From an uncultured Prevotellaceae bacterium (lineage in GTDB: Bacteria > Bacteroidota > Bacteroidia > Bacteroidales > Muribaculaceae), in NCBI GenBank assembly GCA_900318065.1, contig ONIY01000001.1, forward strand, positions 1 to 64,000: a stretch of DNA of 64,000 nt. Reading direction: 5' to 3'. Shown one piece after another: positions 1 through 8,355 of this stretch. Position 1 is the stretch's first letter. Each line of letters begins with the position of its first letter. The position numbers were made by a program, and so were the translations under genes. The notes beneath the pieces were generated by a model. That model saw only the letters and a program-made list of their open reading frames with translations, did no database searches and was not told where the DNA came from.

Positions 1-90
1 GTCGATTACTATGCACTCTCCCCCGGGACCGCTCCACAAGATGTAGCAGTTCATCCCAAAGGGATTCATTGTAAAACGTGAAATCTTCAT
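1..90 (-). CDS. MBL-fold metallo-hydrolase, N-terminal 30 residues (runs off the window)
   Basis: On the minus strand an ATG at 88-90 opens a frame that stays open to the window edge. It begins MKISRFTMNPFGMNCYIL and continues to an IVID segment, which matches the N-terminus of small metallo-beta-lactamase-fold hydrolases (glyoxalase II/YcbL type). These hydrolyse thioesters or related substrates with a binuclear metal site. The HxHxDH metal motif would lie beyond the window and cannot be checked. It starts 22 bp after the rsmG stop on the same strand, so it is probably the third gene of the 733-1572, rsmG, MBL operon. The family rests on only 30 residues. Confidence 0.7.
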   Translation of the reverse strand, partial: MKISRFTMNPFGMNCYILWSGPGGECIVID

Positions 91-112
91 TATCTTGCTT
101 GTAAAATAATTC

Positions 113-733
113 TCACAGTGGCAAATAAACTATCTTTTTGGTCTTAAAGAAGTCTTCCTTGAAATAGGAACTGATGTCGTCGACGAGCACTTCGCGCTTG
201 TAGGGTTGCAACTCCTGCTCGAGGGTGCCGCCCTTGAGGCACAGCAGGCCGTTAGGGATAGAATTGATGTTGTCTTTAGCGATGAAGCGGCGCACCAGTT
301 TCACCATGTCGGGCAACGGCATCACTGCACGGCTCACTACAAAGTGGAACTGTCCTTTCACCTCTAGCACATCGCCATGCTGGAAGGTGACATTGGTGAC
401 TCCAGCCTGGGTGGCGATGTCCTGCGCTACTTTAAGTTTCTTGCCCACACGGTCAACGAGGTGGAAAGTGGCCTGAGGGAACAGCACTGCCAGCGGCAAG
501 CCCGGGAAGCCTCCTCCGGTGCCCAAATCCATAACGGCAGTGCCTGGCATCAGTTGCACAAACTTAGCCAGCGCCATTGAGTGCAGGATGTGGTTAACCT
601 CCAAATTCTCAATATCCTTGCGTGATATCACATTAATTTTCTCGTTCCACTCGGGATAGAGCTTGAGCATGGTCGAGAATTGCTGTTGCTGCTCAGGCGT
701 AAGGTTAGGGAAATACTTCTTTATAATTTCCAT
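113..733 (-). CDS. rsmG: 16S rRNA (guanine-527 N7)-methyltransferase RsmG
   Basis: This SAM-dependent enzyme methylates N7 of G527 in 16S rRNA in the cytoplasm. The 206-residue length fits the family. The SAM-binding glycine loop VMDLGTGGGFPG is at residues 67-78, followed by an acidic strand end (HLVDR) and the VVSRAV segment typical of RsmG/GidB. The ATG overlaps the stop of the upstream lipoprotein gene by one base (TAATG), which points to translational coupling. The MBL-fold gene follows 22 bp downstream. Nothing looks degenerate. Confidence 0.95.
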   Translation of the reverse strand: MEIIKKYFPNLTPEQQQQFSTMLKLYPEWNEKINVISRKDIENLEVNHILHSMALAKFVQLMPGTAVMDLGTGGGFPGLPLAVLFPQATFHLVDRVGKKLKVAQDIATQAGVTNVTFQHGDVLEVKGQFHFVVSRAVMPLPDMVKLVRRFIAKDNINSIPNGLLCLKGGTLEQELQPYKREVLVDDISSYFKEDFFKTKKIVYLPL

Positions 734-1572
734 TACATGCGTTTAATGATAGAGTCGTCGCTCAAGTAGTCTTGAAGGTCGTCGTAGTCGATATTTATAG
801 TGGGCTCGCCAACCGACGCCACAGCCACCACGCTGGGGTCGTAACTCCAGGTGATGCCGCTGGGAGTGAAGTAGAAGTTACCGGTAACGGTAAGGTTGGG
901 CAAGTTGAAGTAACCCAAGTCGTTGAGTTCATCCTCGTTGCTGGCGTCCTTGTCGTCCATGAGCTGGGATTTGAGCTGTTGCGAGATTTTGTCGAGACTG
1001 TCGTCGCGGAACAGGTCGTTGAGTGTTATTCTCTTCATCGACTGCAGGTCGAAGTTCACATAGTGGTGCGACACCGAGGTCACCTGGTCGTTCTTCTTGA
1101 TGGTTTCTTCTTTGCAGAAGGAAATCACATCGTTGTCGTTAAACACCACATTAATAACTACATTCGACTCAAACTGGTCGATATCTATCTCGTCGTAGTC
1201 ATCGTCAATCGAGTCGTTGCTGGCGCGAGTGTTGCCATACTGCGACGGTGTGTTTTGATTGATAATCGACTGCGCATAGAATTTTATCGCTTCTTTCATT
1301 GCTTTCACTCCCGATGGCGTCTTGAGCACATTGGTCATGAACAGCTGCTGCAATCCGGCAAGCGCTGTCGAGTCCTTGAAATCCTGGGGATAAGAGACCA
1401 CGACATTGGCTTTCATCTTGCACACCTCGCCGTTGCTCTTCTTGAACGAGCCTGTCTCAACCAGCGAGTCGGTGGCAAGCTTCACCTCACCACTTTTATT
1501 GCCCGAAGAGCATCCCGCAAGCGCAAGAGTGAGCAAAGCAATCAATGCGAGTAATGATATTTTGGGGCTCAT
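733..1572 (-). CDS. DUF3298/DUF4163 (RsiV-like) lipoprotein
   Basis: A 279-residue envelope lipoprotein. The signal peptide ends in the lipobox LALAGC with the acylated cysteine at residue 21. The body has the layout of RsiV-like periplasmic proteins: an N-terminal half with strands such as VVINVVFNDNDVISFCKE, a Y-V-N-F-D-L segment leading into ITLNDLF, and a C-terminal half with FYFTPSGITWSYDP. In Bacillus RsiV this fold binds lysozyme and controls a sigma factor. No transmembrane anti-sigma part is present here, so only the extracytoplasmic domain is shared and the role is unknown. First gene of the rsmG operon. Confidence 0.75.
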   Translation of the reverse strand: MSPKISLLALIALLTLALAGCSSGNKSGEVKLATDSLVETGSFKKSNGEVCKMKANVVVSYPQDFKDSTALAGLQQLFMTNVLKTPSGVKAMKEAIKFYAQSIINQNTPSQYGNTRASNDSIDDDYDEIDIDQFESNVVINVVFNDNDVISFCKEETIKKNDQVTSVSHHYVNFDLQSMKRITLNDLFRDDSLDKISQQLKSQLMDDKDASNEDELNDLGYFNLPNLTVTGNFYFTPSGITWSYDPSVVAVASVGEPTINIDYDDLQDYLSDDSIIKRM

Positions 1573-1674
1573 ACTAATGATATTCTCTTTGTTTTCAGTG
1601 CGCTAAAGTATAAAAAAAATTGTTAATAACGAAATAAAAAGGATTATAAACGCATTTTTTGCCAAAAATTATGC

Positions 1675-1682
1675 TACTTTTG
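1675..1682 (+). promoter_or_regulatory. Bacteroidetes -7 promoter box (TACTTTTG) for the DUF4252 gene
   Basis: TACTTTTG matches the Bacteroidetes -7 consensus TAnnTTTG and lies 45 bp before the ATG at 1728. I see no convincing -33 TTTG at the usual spacing of about 19 bp. The call rests on the -7 box and its position. Confidence 0.55.
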
Positions 1683-1727
1683 TCAATAAAAACATTCTCA
1701 AACTCATAATAAACACTATCCACAATT

Positions 1728-2276
1728 ATGAAAACCAGCTTGAAATCTATCGCAATAATGGCAATAATGGCGCTTGCGGCGTTCACAGCAAGCGCACAAT
1801 CGACCGCCGTCGACAAGGTGGCAGAGCTCGATGACGTGTACAACTACTACCTGCCCGAGTTCATGATCAAGGGCATGGAGAAACTGGGCGGCTCCGACAT
1901 TCTCAAGGCTACACCCATCCCCTCGGGACTGTTCAAGAAAGTGAAGAGCATCCAGTTTGTCATGGCTAGCAAGAAGAAAGCAGTGAAGAAGGCTCAGAAG
2001 ATTCTCAAGGAGCTTGACGACACCAAGAGGTATCAAGTGCTGTTCCGCTCAAGCACCAACAAGGAGCAGAAGGTAGCCATCTATGGCTTTCCACCCAGCA
2101 GCGACTGGTTTAACGAGCTTATCCTGCTCATCAACACCCAAGACCGCCAGCTCACTGTTTTCCAGCTCAAAGGCCACTTCAGCATGGAAGACATCAACGA
2201 CATTGAGGAAGAGCTCAACGACGAGACCACCATCGCCGGCGAGGACGAGATAGTAATCGACGCCCGCCAGCAATAG
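1728..2276 (+). CDS. DUF4252 domain-containing secreted protein
   Basis: A 182-residue protein with a signal peptide (about residues 1-24, ending ASAQ). It has the DUF4252 pattern: a conserved helix around the MIKGM and LGGSDIL segments, a basic stretch (KKKAVKKAQKIL), and a C-terminal strand pair (LILLINTQDRQLTVFQLKG) in which the protein reports on small numerical strands. The family is almost confined to Bacteroidetes and has no known biochemical role. The gene is single, with its own promoter, and converges on the M3 peptidase gene, with a strong shared hairpin at 2340-2377. Confidence 0.75.
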   Translation: MKTSLKSIAIMAIMALAAFTASAQSTAVDKVAELDDVYNYYLPEFMIKGMEKLGGSDILKATPIPSGLFKKVKSIQFVMASKKKAVKKAQKILKELDDTKRYQVLFRSSTNKEQKVAIYGFPPSSDWFNELILLINTQDRQLTVFQLKGHFSMEDINDIEEELNDETTIAGEDEIVIDARQQ

Positions 2277-2339
2277 CACTTGCGGGCAATATGAGGAAAA
2301 CATCTTCCTGAACACACAGAGCCCCCCCCTAAAAAAATC

Positions 2340-2377
2340 ATCACCGCCATCATCGATACCTGGATGATGGCGGTGAT
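2340..2377. terminator. Bidirectional hairpin between convergent genes
   Basis: Perfect 15-bp stem (2340-2354 with 2363-2377) and an 8-nt loop. A-rich sequence lies on the left (2331-2339), giving a U-tract for the minus-strand transcript of the peptidase gene. It also follows the DUF4252 stop by about 60 bp. Confidence 0.8.
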
Positions 2378-2425
2378 TCTTATTGGAAATTAGATTATTG
2401 TCTAATTCCTGTCCAATAATTCTTA

Positions 2426-4552
2426 TTACTCAAGGCCGCGGAGGCGGAGGAGGGCCTTGGCGTCGGGCTCGCGGCCGCGGAATTTCTTGTAGAGGGTCAT
2501 GGCATCCTCGGTGTCGCCAGCCTCAAGGATGTAGCGGCGGTAGTCGTTGGCAACATTCACGTTCATGGGGCCTTCCTGCTGGAAGCGCTCCCATCCGTCG
2601 GCCTCAAGCACTTGCGACCACAGGTAGGTGTAGTAGCCACAAGCATACTGTTCGTCGTTGAAGATGTGCTTGAAGTAAGGGCTGCGATAGCGATACTCAA
2701 TGATCTTGGGCATGTGCAGGCGCTTAGCAACTGAGCGCTCAAAGGCCTTCACGTCGATGTTGTCGCACCAGTTAATCTTGTGCCACTCAATGTCGAGCAA
2801 AGCAGCTCCCACGAGCTCGGTGGTCATAAAGCCCTGGTTGAACTTCGACGACTCAATGAGCTTGTCGACATAGGCCTGTGGCAGCACCTCGCCAGTCTTG
2901 TAGTGCTTGGCATAGTTCTTGAGCACCTCGGGCACGAGCATCCAGTGCTCGTTGATTTGCGATGGCATCTCCACGAGGTCGCGGTCAACATTAGTGCCAG
3001 CCAGGCCACGATAGGCCACCTGAGTCATCATGCCATGAAGAGCGTGTCCAAACTCATGGAACACGGTCTCCACCTGGTCGATAGAGAGCAGCGAGGGAGT
3101 GTCCTTGGTGGGAGGATTGAAGCTGCCCACGTTGTAGACGATGGGGCGCTCCACCACGCCGTTGTAGTTATAGGCACTTTGCATCTCATTCATCCATGCG
3201 CCCTGAGCCTTGGTGGCGCGTGGGAAATAGTCGGTCATAAACACAGCCAGGTGCTTGCCCTGAGCATCCTTCACGTCATAGACGGTAACCTCGGGATTAT
3301 ACTTGGGCGCATCTTTCATCTCGGTGAAAGTGATGCCGTAGAGCTTGTTGGCTACATAGAAGATGCCGTTTTTCACCACGCTGTTGAGTTCAAAGTAAGG
3401 ACGAATCTCATCCTCGCTGAAGCTGTAGCGCTCGGCTTTCACCTTGCCGGCATAGTAATAGTAGTCCCAAGGCTCGAGCTTGAAGTTGGCACCATGGGCG
3501 TCGGCATACTTCTGCATGTCGGCAACCTCTTGGTCGACCTTCTTGATTGCTGGTCGCCAAATTTGCATGAGCAAGTCCTCGGCATTCTCCACGGTCTTAG
3601 CCATCACAGGGTCGCAAGCATAGTCGGCATAGGTCTCAAATCCCAGCAGGCGAGCCTTGCGCTGACGCAGCTTGAGAATCTCGTTGATGTTCTTGCTGTT
3701 GTCCCACTCATCGCCGTGGCTGGCAGTGGTGGTGTACATCTTGTACATCTTCTCGCGCAAGTCGCGGTTGTCGGCATCGTTGAGCACTGCCAGGCGTGTG
3801 GCAGCCGAGGCAGTGAAAGCCCATCCCTCATGGTTGCGTTGCTTGGCGAGCTCGGCAGCACCGTCAATCACCTCCTGCGAGAGACCCGAGAGTTGAGCCT
3901 TGTCGGTGACATATATCACGTTCTCGCTCATCTCGCGCATCACGTTCTTGCCAAAAGCAAGCTCGAGCTCCGACTCACGCTGGTTGATCTTCTTGAGTTC
4001 TTCCTTGAGTTCAGGCGAGAGAAGTGCGCCCTTGCGCACGAAGCGCTTGTAGTACTTCTCCACCAGGCGCTTCTGCACTGGGTCGAGACCCATTTGGTCG
4101 GCATTGTTATAGACCATCTTGATGCGTGAGAACAGGCCCTCGTTCATGTAGATCTCGTCGCCGTGAGCAGTCATAATGGGAGTGAACTTCTCGGCGATGG
4201 CCTGCATCTCGGGGGTAGCATCGCTCTCATTCAAAGCCACAAACACTGCGCACACCTTATTATATAACTCCCCACTGTTGTCGAGAGCCAGGACGGTGTT
4301 CTCAAAGGTGGGCGTTTGCCTGGCCCCAGCAATCGCCTCTATCTCCCTGTTGTGCTGAGCGATACCCTCCTCGAGTGCTGGCAGGTAGTGCTCATACTTG
4401 ATTTGCTCAAATGGCGGAATCTTGTACTTAGTAGTGTACTCCGTCATGAAAGGATTCACATTAGATTCTGCTTTCACTTTCTTAACTTTTTTGCCCGCTG
4501 CCGGCATAGCCATCACAGCAATGGCGAGTAACATAAAAATTGTCTTTCTCAT
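2426..4552 (-). CDS. dcp: M3 family zinc metallopeptidase (peptidyl-dipeptidase Dcp-like)
   Basis: A 708-residue secreted or periplasmic peptidase of family M3A, which trims short peptides; Dcp removes C-terminal dipeptides. An N-terminal signal peptide ends near AAGKK. The zinc motif HEFGHALHG lies near residue 495, and the distal glutamate is in the segment after DLVEMPSQINEHW. The C-terminal YGYYTYLWS-like block of M3 enzymes is also present as CGYYTYLWS. Full length for the family. The gene is monocistronic in appearance, with its own start 28 bp upstream of the EEP gene stop. Dcp is more likely than oligopeptidase A because of the signal peptide and residue pattern, but substrate use is inferred. 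Confidence 0.9.
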   Translation of the reverse strand: MRKTIFMLLAIAVMAMPAAGKKVKKVKAESNVNPFMTEYTTKYKIPPFEQIKYEHYLPALEEGIAQHNREIEAIAGARQTPTFENTVLALDNSGELYNKVCAVFVALNESDATPEMQAIAEKFTPIMTAHGDEIYMNEGLFSRIKMVYNNADQMGLDPVQKRLVEKYYKRFVRKGALLSPELKEELKKINQRESELELAFGKNVMREMSENVIYVTDKAQLSGLSQEVIDGAAELAKQRNHEGWAFTASAATRLAVLNDADNRDLREKMYKMYTTTASHGDEWDNSKNINEILKLRQRKARLLGFETYADYACDPVMAKTVENAEDLLMQIWRPAIKKVDQEVADMQKYADAHGANFKLEPWDYYYYAGKVKAERYSFSEDEIRPYFELNSVVKNGIFYVANKLYGITFTEMKDAPKYNPEVTVYDVKDAQGKHLAVFMTDYFPRATKAQGAWMNEMQSAYNYNGVVERPIVYNVGSFNPPTKDTPSLLSIDQVETVFHEFGHALHGMMTQVAYRGLAGTNVDRDLVEMPSQINEHWMLVPEVLKNYAKHYKTGEVLPQAYVDKLIESSKFNQGFMTTELVGAALLDIEWHKINWCDNIDVKAFERSVAKRLHMPKIIEYRYRSPYFKHIFNDEQYACGYYTYLWSQVLEADGWERFQQEGPMNVNVANDYRRYILEAGDTEDAMTLYKKFRGREPDAKALLRLRGLE

Positions 4553-4580
4553 AATGGTTTATATTTATATTAATGGGATA

Positions 4581-5702
4581 TTATTTCCACACAAAAGTTG
4601 CCACCTGCGGGTAGTGGTCGCTGTCGCCCGCCTTATCGCGCCGCCAGTCGACTGCTTCCATCTCGCCACGATACAAGATGTGGTCAATCTTGAAGTACAT
4701 CCTGCGGTCGTGGAAGGTGTAGGTCAGTCCAAAGCCACAGTCCTGAAACGTGTCGTGCATGTCGTCGCCACGCACCGTGCGGTAGCAGTAGGACGATGGC
4801 GCCTCGTTGAAGTCGCCACACAGCACCACGTTGCCAGGGCTGCTGTCGAGAATCTCCCTCACAATCTGCGCTTCCACAGCATGTCGCTCAAAAGCCCGCT
4901 TGAGCTTGTCGTAGAACGAAGTCTTGAGCCTGTGCAACTCGCTGCGCTCGTTAACGTTCACGCCACGGCGGGTGATGTCCTCGTAGAGATCCTTGTCGTT
5001 CTCACCCATGCCAATGGAGCGCAAGTGCAGGTTGACAATGCGCAACTGCTTGCCACTGGGAAGGTCGATGTCGAATGCCTTGGCATAGACGCCTCCATGG
5101 GCTTCGTGAAGCGTGTCGAAAGCCGAGTCGGGCACCACGTGATAAGGGTACTTGGAGAGCATCATCAGGTCGCGATAGCCATCGCTGTGGTAAGGGTATT
5201 TCCTCTCCAGCTCGCTGCGCATCATCTCCACATTAGACAACCGCAGGTAGTCACGCTCCTGCGACCCTTCCTGCAACAGCACAAAGTGGGCGTCCTGGTC
5301 GAGGATGTATCGCATCGACTTCGACGGCTCATGGTTAGACGGGTCGTAGGGTCCAAAGTTGGCAACATTAAACGTCATCACCTTGAATGTGGAGTCGTTG
5401 CCGTAGTTGGTAGCCAGGATGTTGAGCGGGCACACGGTGGTCAACGGACTCCATGAGAACAGAATCGCCACCAGTGGAATGAGAGCGCATCGCCACTTCA
5501 ACATCACAAGCCAAGCCAGCATTATCACCACATTGACGATGAGCACCACCGGCATGCCCAGCGTGAGCAATGGCAAGAGGCGGCTGTCGTGAGGGTGTAC
5601 TACCCCACCCCATGCCGAGGCAACGAGCGCCAGCGCCATCACCATTGTGACAACGAGCAATATTGCCTTCACTGTGTTCTTGCCAATCTTGAGAGCACCC
5701 AT
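4581..5702 (-). CDS. Membrane-anchored endonuclease/exonuclease/phosphatase (EEP) family protein
   Basis: A 373-residue protein. Three hydrophobic helices in the first 100 residues anchor it in the membrane, followed by an EEP (DNase I-like) domain. Visible EEP motifs are KVMTFNVANFG, the catalytic acid in LLQEGSQERD, IVNLHLRS, CGDFNEAPSS and the terminal SDHYPQVATF. These are the metal-binding and catalytic positions, so the domain looks active. Members of this Bacteroidetes group are annotated as phosphatases or nucleases without a proven substrate. The gene is co-directional with the two rhomboid genes but separated from them by a composite repeat (5703-5861). Confidence 0.85.
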   Translation of the reverse strand: MGALKIGKNTVKAILLVVTMVMALALVASAWGGVVHPHDSRLLPLLTLGMPVVLIVNVVIMLAWLVMLKWRCALIPLVAILFSWSPLTTVCPLNILATNYGNDSTFKVMTFNVANFGPYDPSNHEPSKSMRYILDQDAHFVLLQEGSQERDYLRLSNVEMMRSELERKYPYHSDGYRDLMMLSKYPYHVVPDSAFDTLHEAHGGVYAKAFDIDLPSGKQLRIVNLHLRSIGMGENDKDLYEDITRRGVNVNERSELHRLKTSFYDKLKRAFERHAVEAQIVREILDSSPGNVVLCGDFNEAPSSYCYRTVRGDDMHDTFQDCGFGLTYTFHDRRMYFKIDHILYRGEMEAVDWRRDKAGDSDHYPQVATFVWK

Positions 5703-5730
5703 TACTTCTCGGTTTATTCTAGTTTATGTT

Positions 5731-5854
5731 GTTTATTGTTTATGGTTTATAGTTTATGGAAGACAGTGGTGAGATTAGAGGCACACCCCGATCCCCGCGC
5801 CGCAGGCGTCATCGTTCCACTTTCCACGTTCCACCTTCCCCGCGCCGCAGGCGC
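5731..5854. repeat. Composite intergenic repeat, copy 1 (GTTTATN heptamers plus GCAGGCG/GTTCCAC module)
   Basis: Two modules lie between the rhomboid stop (5862) and the EEP start (5702). At 5731-5773 a 43-nt segment is the exact reverse complement of 21931-21973. It consists of GTTTATN heptamers followed by GAAGACAGTGGTGAG. At 5797-5854 a 58-nt segment matches the reverse complement of about 21767-21823 with three differences. This second module is bounded by two copies of CGCCGCAGGCG and filled with TTCCAC units. Relative to its host operon the order is the same in both copies: stop codon, GC-rich module, GTTTAT module, next gene. Confidence 0.9.
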
Positions 5855-5861
5855 AAGCATT

Positions 5862-6788
5862 TCATCGCTTGCGTGAGGCATTGAACAGGAATTCGCGCTC
5901 CTCGTCGGTGAGGGCACCATAGCCCGAGCGCTTGAGTTTGCCCAGTATATCATCCAGGCGCTGCTCATCGAGTCCCGTTTTCTCGGTTTGCTTCTTGCTG
6001 TCGGTTTTCTTCTCGTTCTTCTCCTCGCGCGACTGTTGCCGTTTCTCATAGGCACGTCCGCCCACCGGCTCCCACGCCTTCTTGGATGGCGTGCGACGAT
6101 GGAACATAGCCGCCACAGCATCAAAGCACCGGTTGAGCCATGCCGTGATGTCATGGCCACGCTTGATGGCAAGACCAAACCACAATCCCACGAGCATACC
6201 TCCAATGTGGGCGATGTGACCACCCACGTTGCCACTCTCGATGCCTATCAGATCGATGAACACCGTGACGATAGCAATCCACTTGAGTGACACTCCGCCA
6301 ATGAACAAGAGCCCAATCTGGTAGTCGGGACGATAGACCGCGATGCCTATCACTATCGCCATCACCGACGCCGAGGCGCCAATGAGCATCGCATGCTGCA
6401 CAGCAAGCGCTGGCAGCAAGTTGTAGGCCACGACAAAGAGTGCCGCTCCAGCCAAGCCACCCAGCACATATAGTGCCACCAGCTGCTTGGGATTAAAGCA
6501 CTCGAGGAAGATGCGCCCCAGCCAGTAGAGCCACAACATGTTGAACAGGATGTGCAACACGTCGTAATGCGAGAACATATAGGTCACGACAGTCCAGGGC
6601 CGAGTCGCCAGCAACCATAGGCTTGAAGGCACCTCTACCCACTGCACCAAGCTTGTGGTGCTGCCAAAAGCGAGGAACGAGATTACCCCTGCAAGCCTCA
6701 ACACCACAAAGACAGAGATGTTGATATAGATAATGCGCAAGAGCAATGATGACGCATTATATTTATTGCGCAACTGGTCAAATCTCAT
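5862..6788 (-). CDS. Rhomboid family intramembrane serine protease (GASA motif)
   Basis: A 308-residue membrane protein with six or more hydrophobic helices and a charged cytoplasmic tail rich in K, E and R. The rhomboid signatures are an HILFNMLWLYWLG helix, the catalytic-serine segment GASAS (S139) and the catalytic histidine in AHIGG (H194). The usual motif is GxSG; here the residue after the serine is alanine. I start at the ATG at 6788, because the longer frame would begin with TTG at 6800. The start overlaps the preceding rhomboid gene by 11 bp. Function as a protease is probable but substrates are unknown. Confidence 0.85.
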   Translation of the reverse strand: MRFDQLRNKYNASSLLLRIIYINISVFVVLRLAGVISFLAFGSTTSLVQWVEVPSSLWLLATRPWTVVTYMFSHYDVLHILFNMLWLYWLGRIFLECFNPKQLVALYVLGGLAGAALFVVAYNLLPALAVQHAMLIGASASVMAIVIGIAVYRPDYQIGLLFIGGVSLKWIAIVTVFIDLIGIESGNVGGHIAHIGGMLVGLWFGLAIKRGHDITAWLNRCFDAVAAMFHRRTPSKKAWEPVGGRAYEKRQQSREEKNEKKTDSKKQTEKTGLDEQRLDDILGKLKRSGYGALTDEEREFLFNASRKR

Positions 6789-7530
6789 GATAACGGTCAA
6801 AGAAGCCTTTCTTCTTCCAGTAGAACAAAATTATTGCCGCAAAGAGCATACCACCCAGGTGGGCAAAGTGCGCCACATTGTCCATCGCGCCTGTCATGCC
6901 AAAGAAGAGCTCCAGCAGTCCGTAGCCTATCACCGCCCACTTCGCCTTGATGGGAATGGGGATGAACATGATGTAGAGCGGCATATTGGGGAACAGCACA
7001 CCAAAGGCGAGCAGGATGCCAAACACCGCACCCGAGGCTCCCACGGTGATGAGGTTGTTGAAAAACTCGTTCAAGAACCTGCCATCGAGTTCGCCAGTGG
7101 CAACGGCGTTGTTGATGACACTGGTCGACACATTGTTGATACTGGCAAGGATGCTGGGCCAGGTGAACTGCCACACCATCTCCTGAACCAGGCCGGCACC
7201 CAGTCCACACGAGAGATAGAAGAACAGGTACCGCTTTGATCCCATGAGCTTCTCGAGCAGCACACCAAACATCCACAGCGAGAACATATTAAAGAATATG
7301 TGAGTGATTCCAGTGGAGAACCCGCTGGAGTCGTGCATGAACATGTAGGTGAACAGCTGGTGAATGTGGAAATCGCTACCCTGCCAAAAGTGAAGGCCCA
7401 GGTATTTATCTAAATCGACAATATTACCCGAACCGAGCAATAAAGTAGAAATCCACAGGATGACATTTATTATAATGAGATGTTTAGTAACTGGAGGCAT
7501 CAACGCGCTCCATCGGCTTTGGTTGTTCAT
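6778..7530 (-). CDS. Rhomboid family intramembrane serine protease (GASG motif)
   Basis: A 250-residue rhomboid protease with the canonical catalytic segment VGASGAVFG (S166) and AHLGG (H224). The conserved HIFFNMFSLWMFG helix aligns with the second transmembrane segment of bacterial GlpG-like enzymes. It lies upstream of and overlaps the second rhomboid gene, so the two are co-translated. A tandem pair with different active-site contexts is a common Bacteroidetes arrangement. No accessory domain is seen. Confidence 0.9.
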   Translation of the reverse strand: MNNQSRWSALMPPVTKHLIIINVILWISTLLLGSGNIVDLDKYLGLHFWQGSDFHIHQLFTYMFMHDSSGFSTGITHIFFNMFSLWMFGVLLEKLMGSKRYLFFYLSCGLGAGLVQEMVWQFTWPSILASINNVSTSVINNAVATGELDGRFLNEFFNNLITVGASGAVFGILLAFGVLFPNMPLYIMFIPIPIKAKWAVIGYGLLELFFGMTGAMDNVAHFAHLGGMLFAAIILFYWKKKGFFDRYHEI

Positions 7531-7698
7531 AATTACAAATAAAAGTGACTGAAAACGCTGGAACAGCAGTAAAAGGACTAGCTACCAGCAAACCACGATT
7601 TCACAGGACAAAATTATAGTAAAATGACGAAAAAACACCATAAAACAAGAGAAAAATGACCTTTTTTAATAAAAAATATAAAATTTATTCTATTTTTT

Positions 7699-7729
7699 TT
7701 TGTTGAATGTTTTTGTTTTTCTATATTTG
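7699..7729 (+). promoter_or_regulatory. Promoter of the HU gene (TTTG, 19 bp, TATATTTG)
   Basis: A -33 TTTG at 7699-7702 and a -7 TATATTTG at 7722-7729 are separated by 19 bp, which is the Bacteroidetes consensus layout. The ATG at 7785 follows a leader of about 50 nt. Confidence 0.8.
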
Positions 7730-7784
7730 CGATGTTATAAGCATTCAAAACTATTTTGTTAACTATTTTAATCTACAAATTATT

Positions 7785-8057
7785 ATGAACAAAACAGAAT
7801 TAGTAAACGCTATTGCTAACGAAGCGAAATTAACAAAAGTTCAAGCTAAGGCTGCCCTCGAGGCAACTCTCGGCGCAGTTGCTGATGCACTCGCAAAGGG
7901 TGACAAGGTTGCTCTGATTGGTTTCGGAACATTTGGTGTTCTCGAGAAGGGCGAGCGTCAAGGTATCAACCCAGCTACTAAGCAGAAGATCACTATCGCT
8001 GCCAAGAAGGTTGTTAAGTTCAAAGCTGGTGCTGAACTCGCAGCAAAGGTTAAATAA
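7785..8057 (+). CDS. hup: HU family DNA-binding protein
   Basis: A 90-residue nucleoid protein that binds and bends DNA as a dimer. It begins MNKTELVNAIA and contains the HU signature GFGTFGV and the beta-arm region with the intercalating proline context INPATKQK. The start is the ATG at 7785; an upstream extension to 7707 lies within the promoter and is not coding. The coding sequence has its own promoter and a strong terminator. Codon choice (GCT, AAG) is that of a highly expressed gene. Confidence 0.95.
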   Translation: MNKTELVNAIANEAKLTKVQAKAALEATLGAVADALAKGDKVALIGFGTFGVLEKGERQGINPATKQKITIAAKKVVKFKAGAELAAKVK

Positions 8058-8080
8058 GCTTCTCTAGCAGATTTTAACGA

Positions 8081-8123
8081 AATAAAGGTTTCTTGTCATT
8101 GCGACTTGAAACCTTTATTTTTT
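8081..8123 (+). terminator. Rho-independent terminator of the HU gene
   Basis: Perfect 12-bp stem (8081-8092 with 8108-8119), 15-nt loop and a run of T to 8123, starting 23 bp after the HU stop. Confidence 0.9.
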
Positions 8124-8191
8124 GTGTGGGCTCAACACTTGAGTTTGGGGAGTGAGTTGAGGGTGTTGCTAAAGTCGCAGAATTCTCATTT

Positions 8192-8282
8192 TGTAGGGAC
8201 AAGGCGCGCCTTGTCCGCTGTGGCAGGCATTTGGCAATCAGCGGGGTCGCTGACTTCGGACAACGCACGCGTTGTCCCTACA
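8192..8282. repeat. REP-like paired palindrome element
   Basis: Two palindromic units face each other. 8197-8216 is a perfect 20-nt palindrome (ggacaaggcgcgccttgtcc). 8258-8277 is a near-perfect one. Both are bounded on the outside by the inverted sequence TGTAGGGAC/GTCCCTACA (8192-8200, 8274-8282). About 40 bp lie between the units. The layout is that of REP/BIME elements, and no RAYT transposase gene is in the window. It occupies the gap between HU and the convergent TPR gene. Confidence 0.8.
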
Positions 8283-8355
8283 TTGACGCGTTTTCGACCT
8301 CAGATGACGGAACAGCGAGGATTCAAGCGTTTGTAATGCCACCCCTTGGCATTGT

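Noticed and set aside
2780..4129. A 449-residue plus-strand frame inside the M3 peptidase gene
   Set aside because: It has no signal, domain or promoter, and the HEFGHALHG peptidase on the other strand explains the region.
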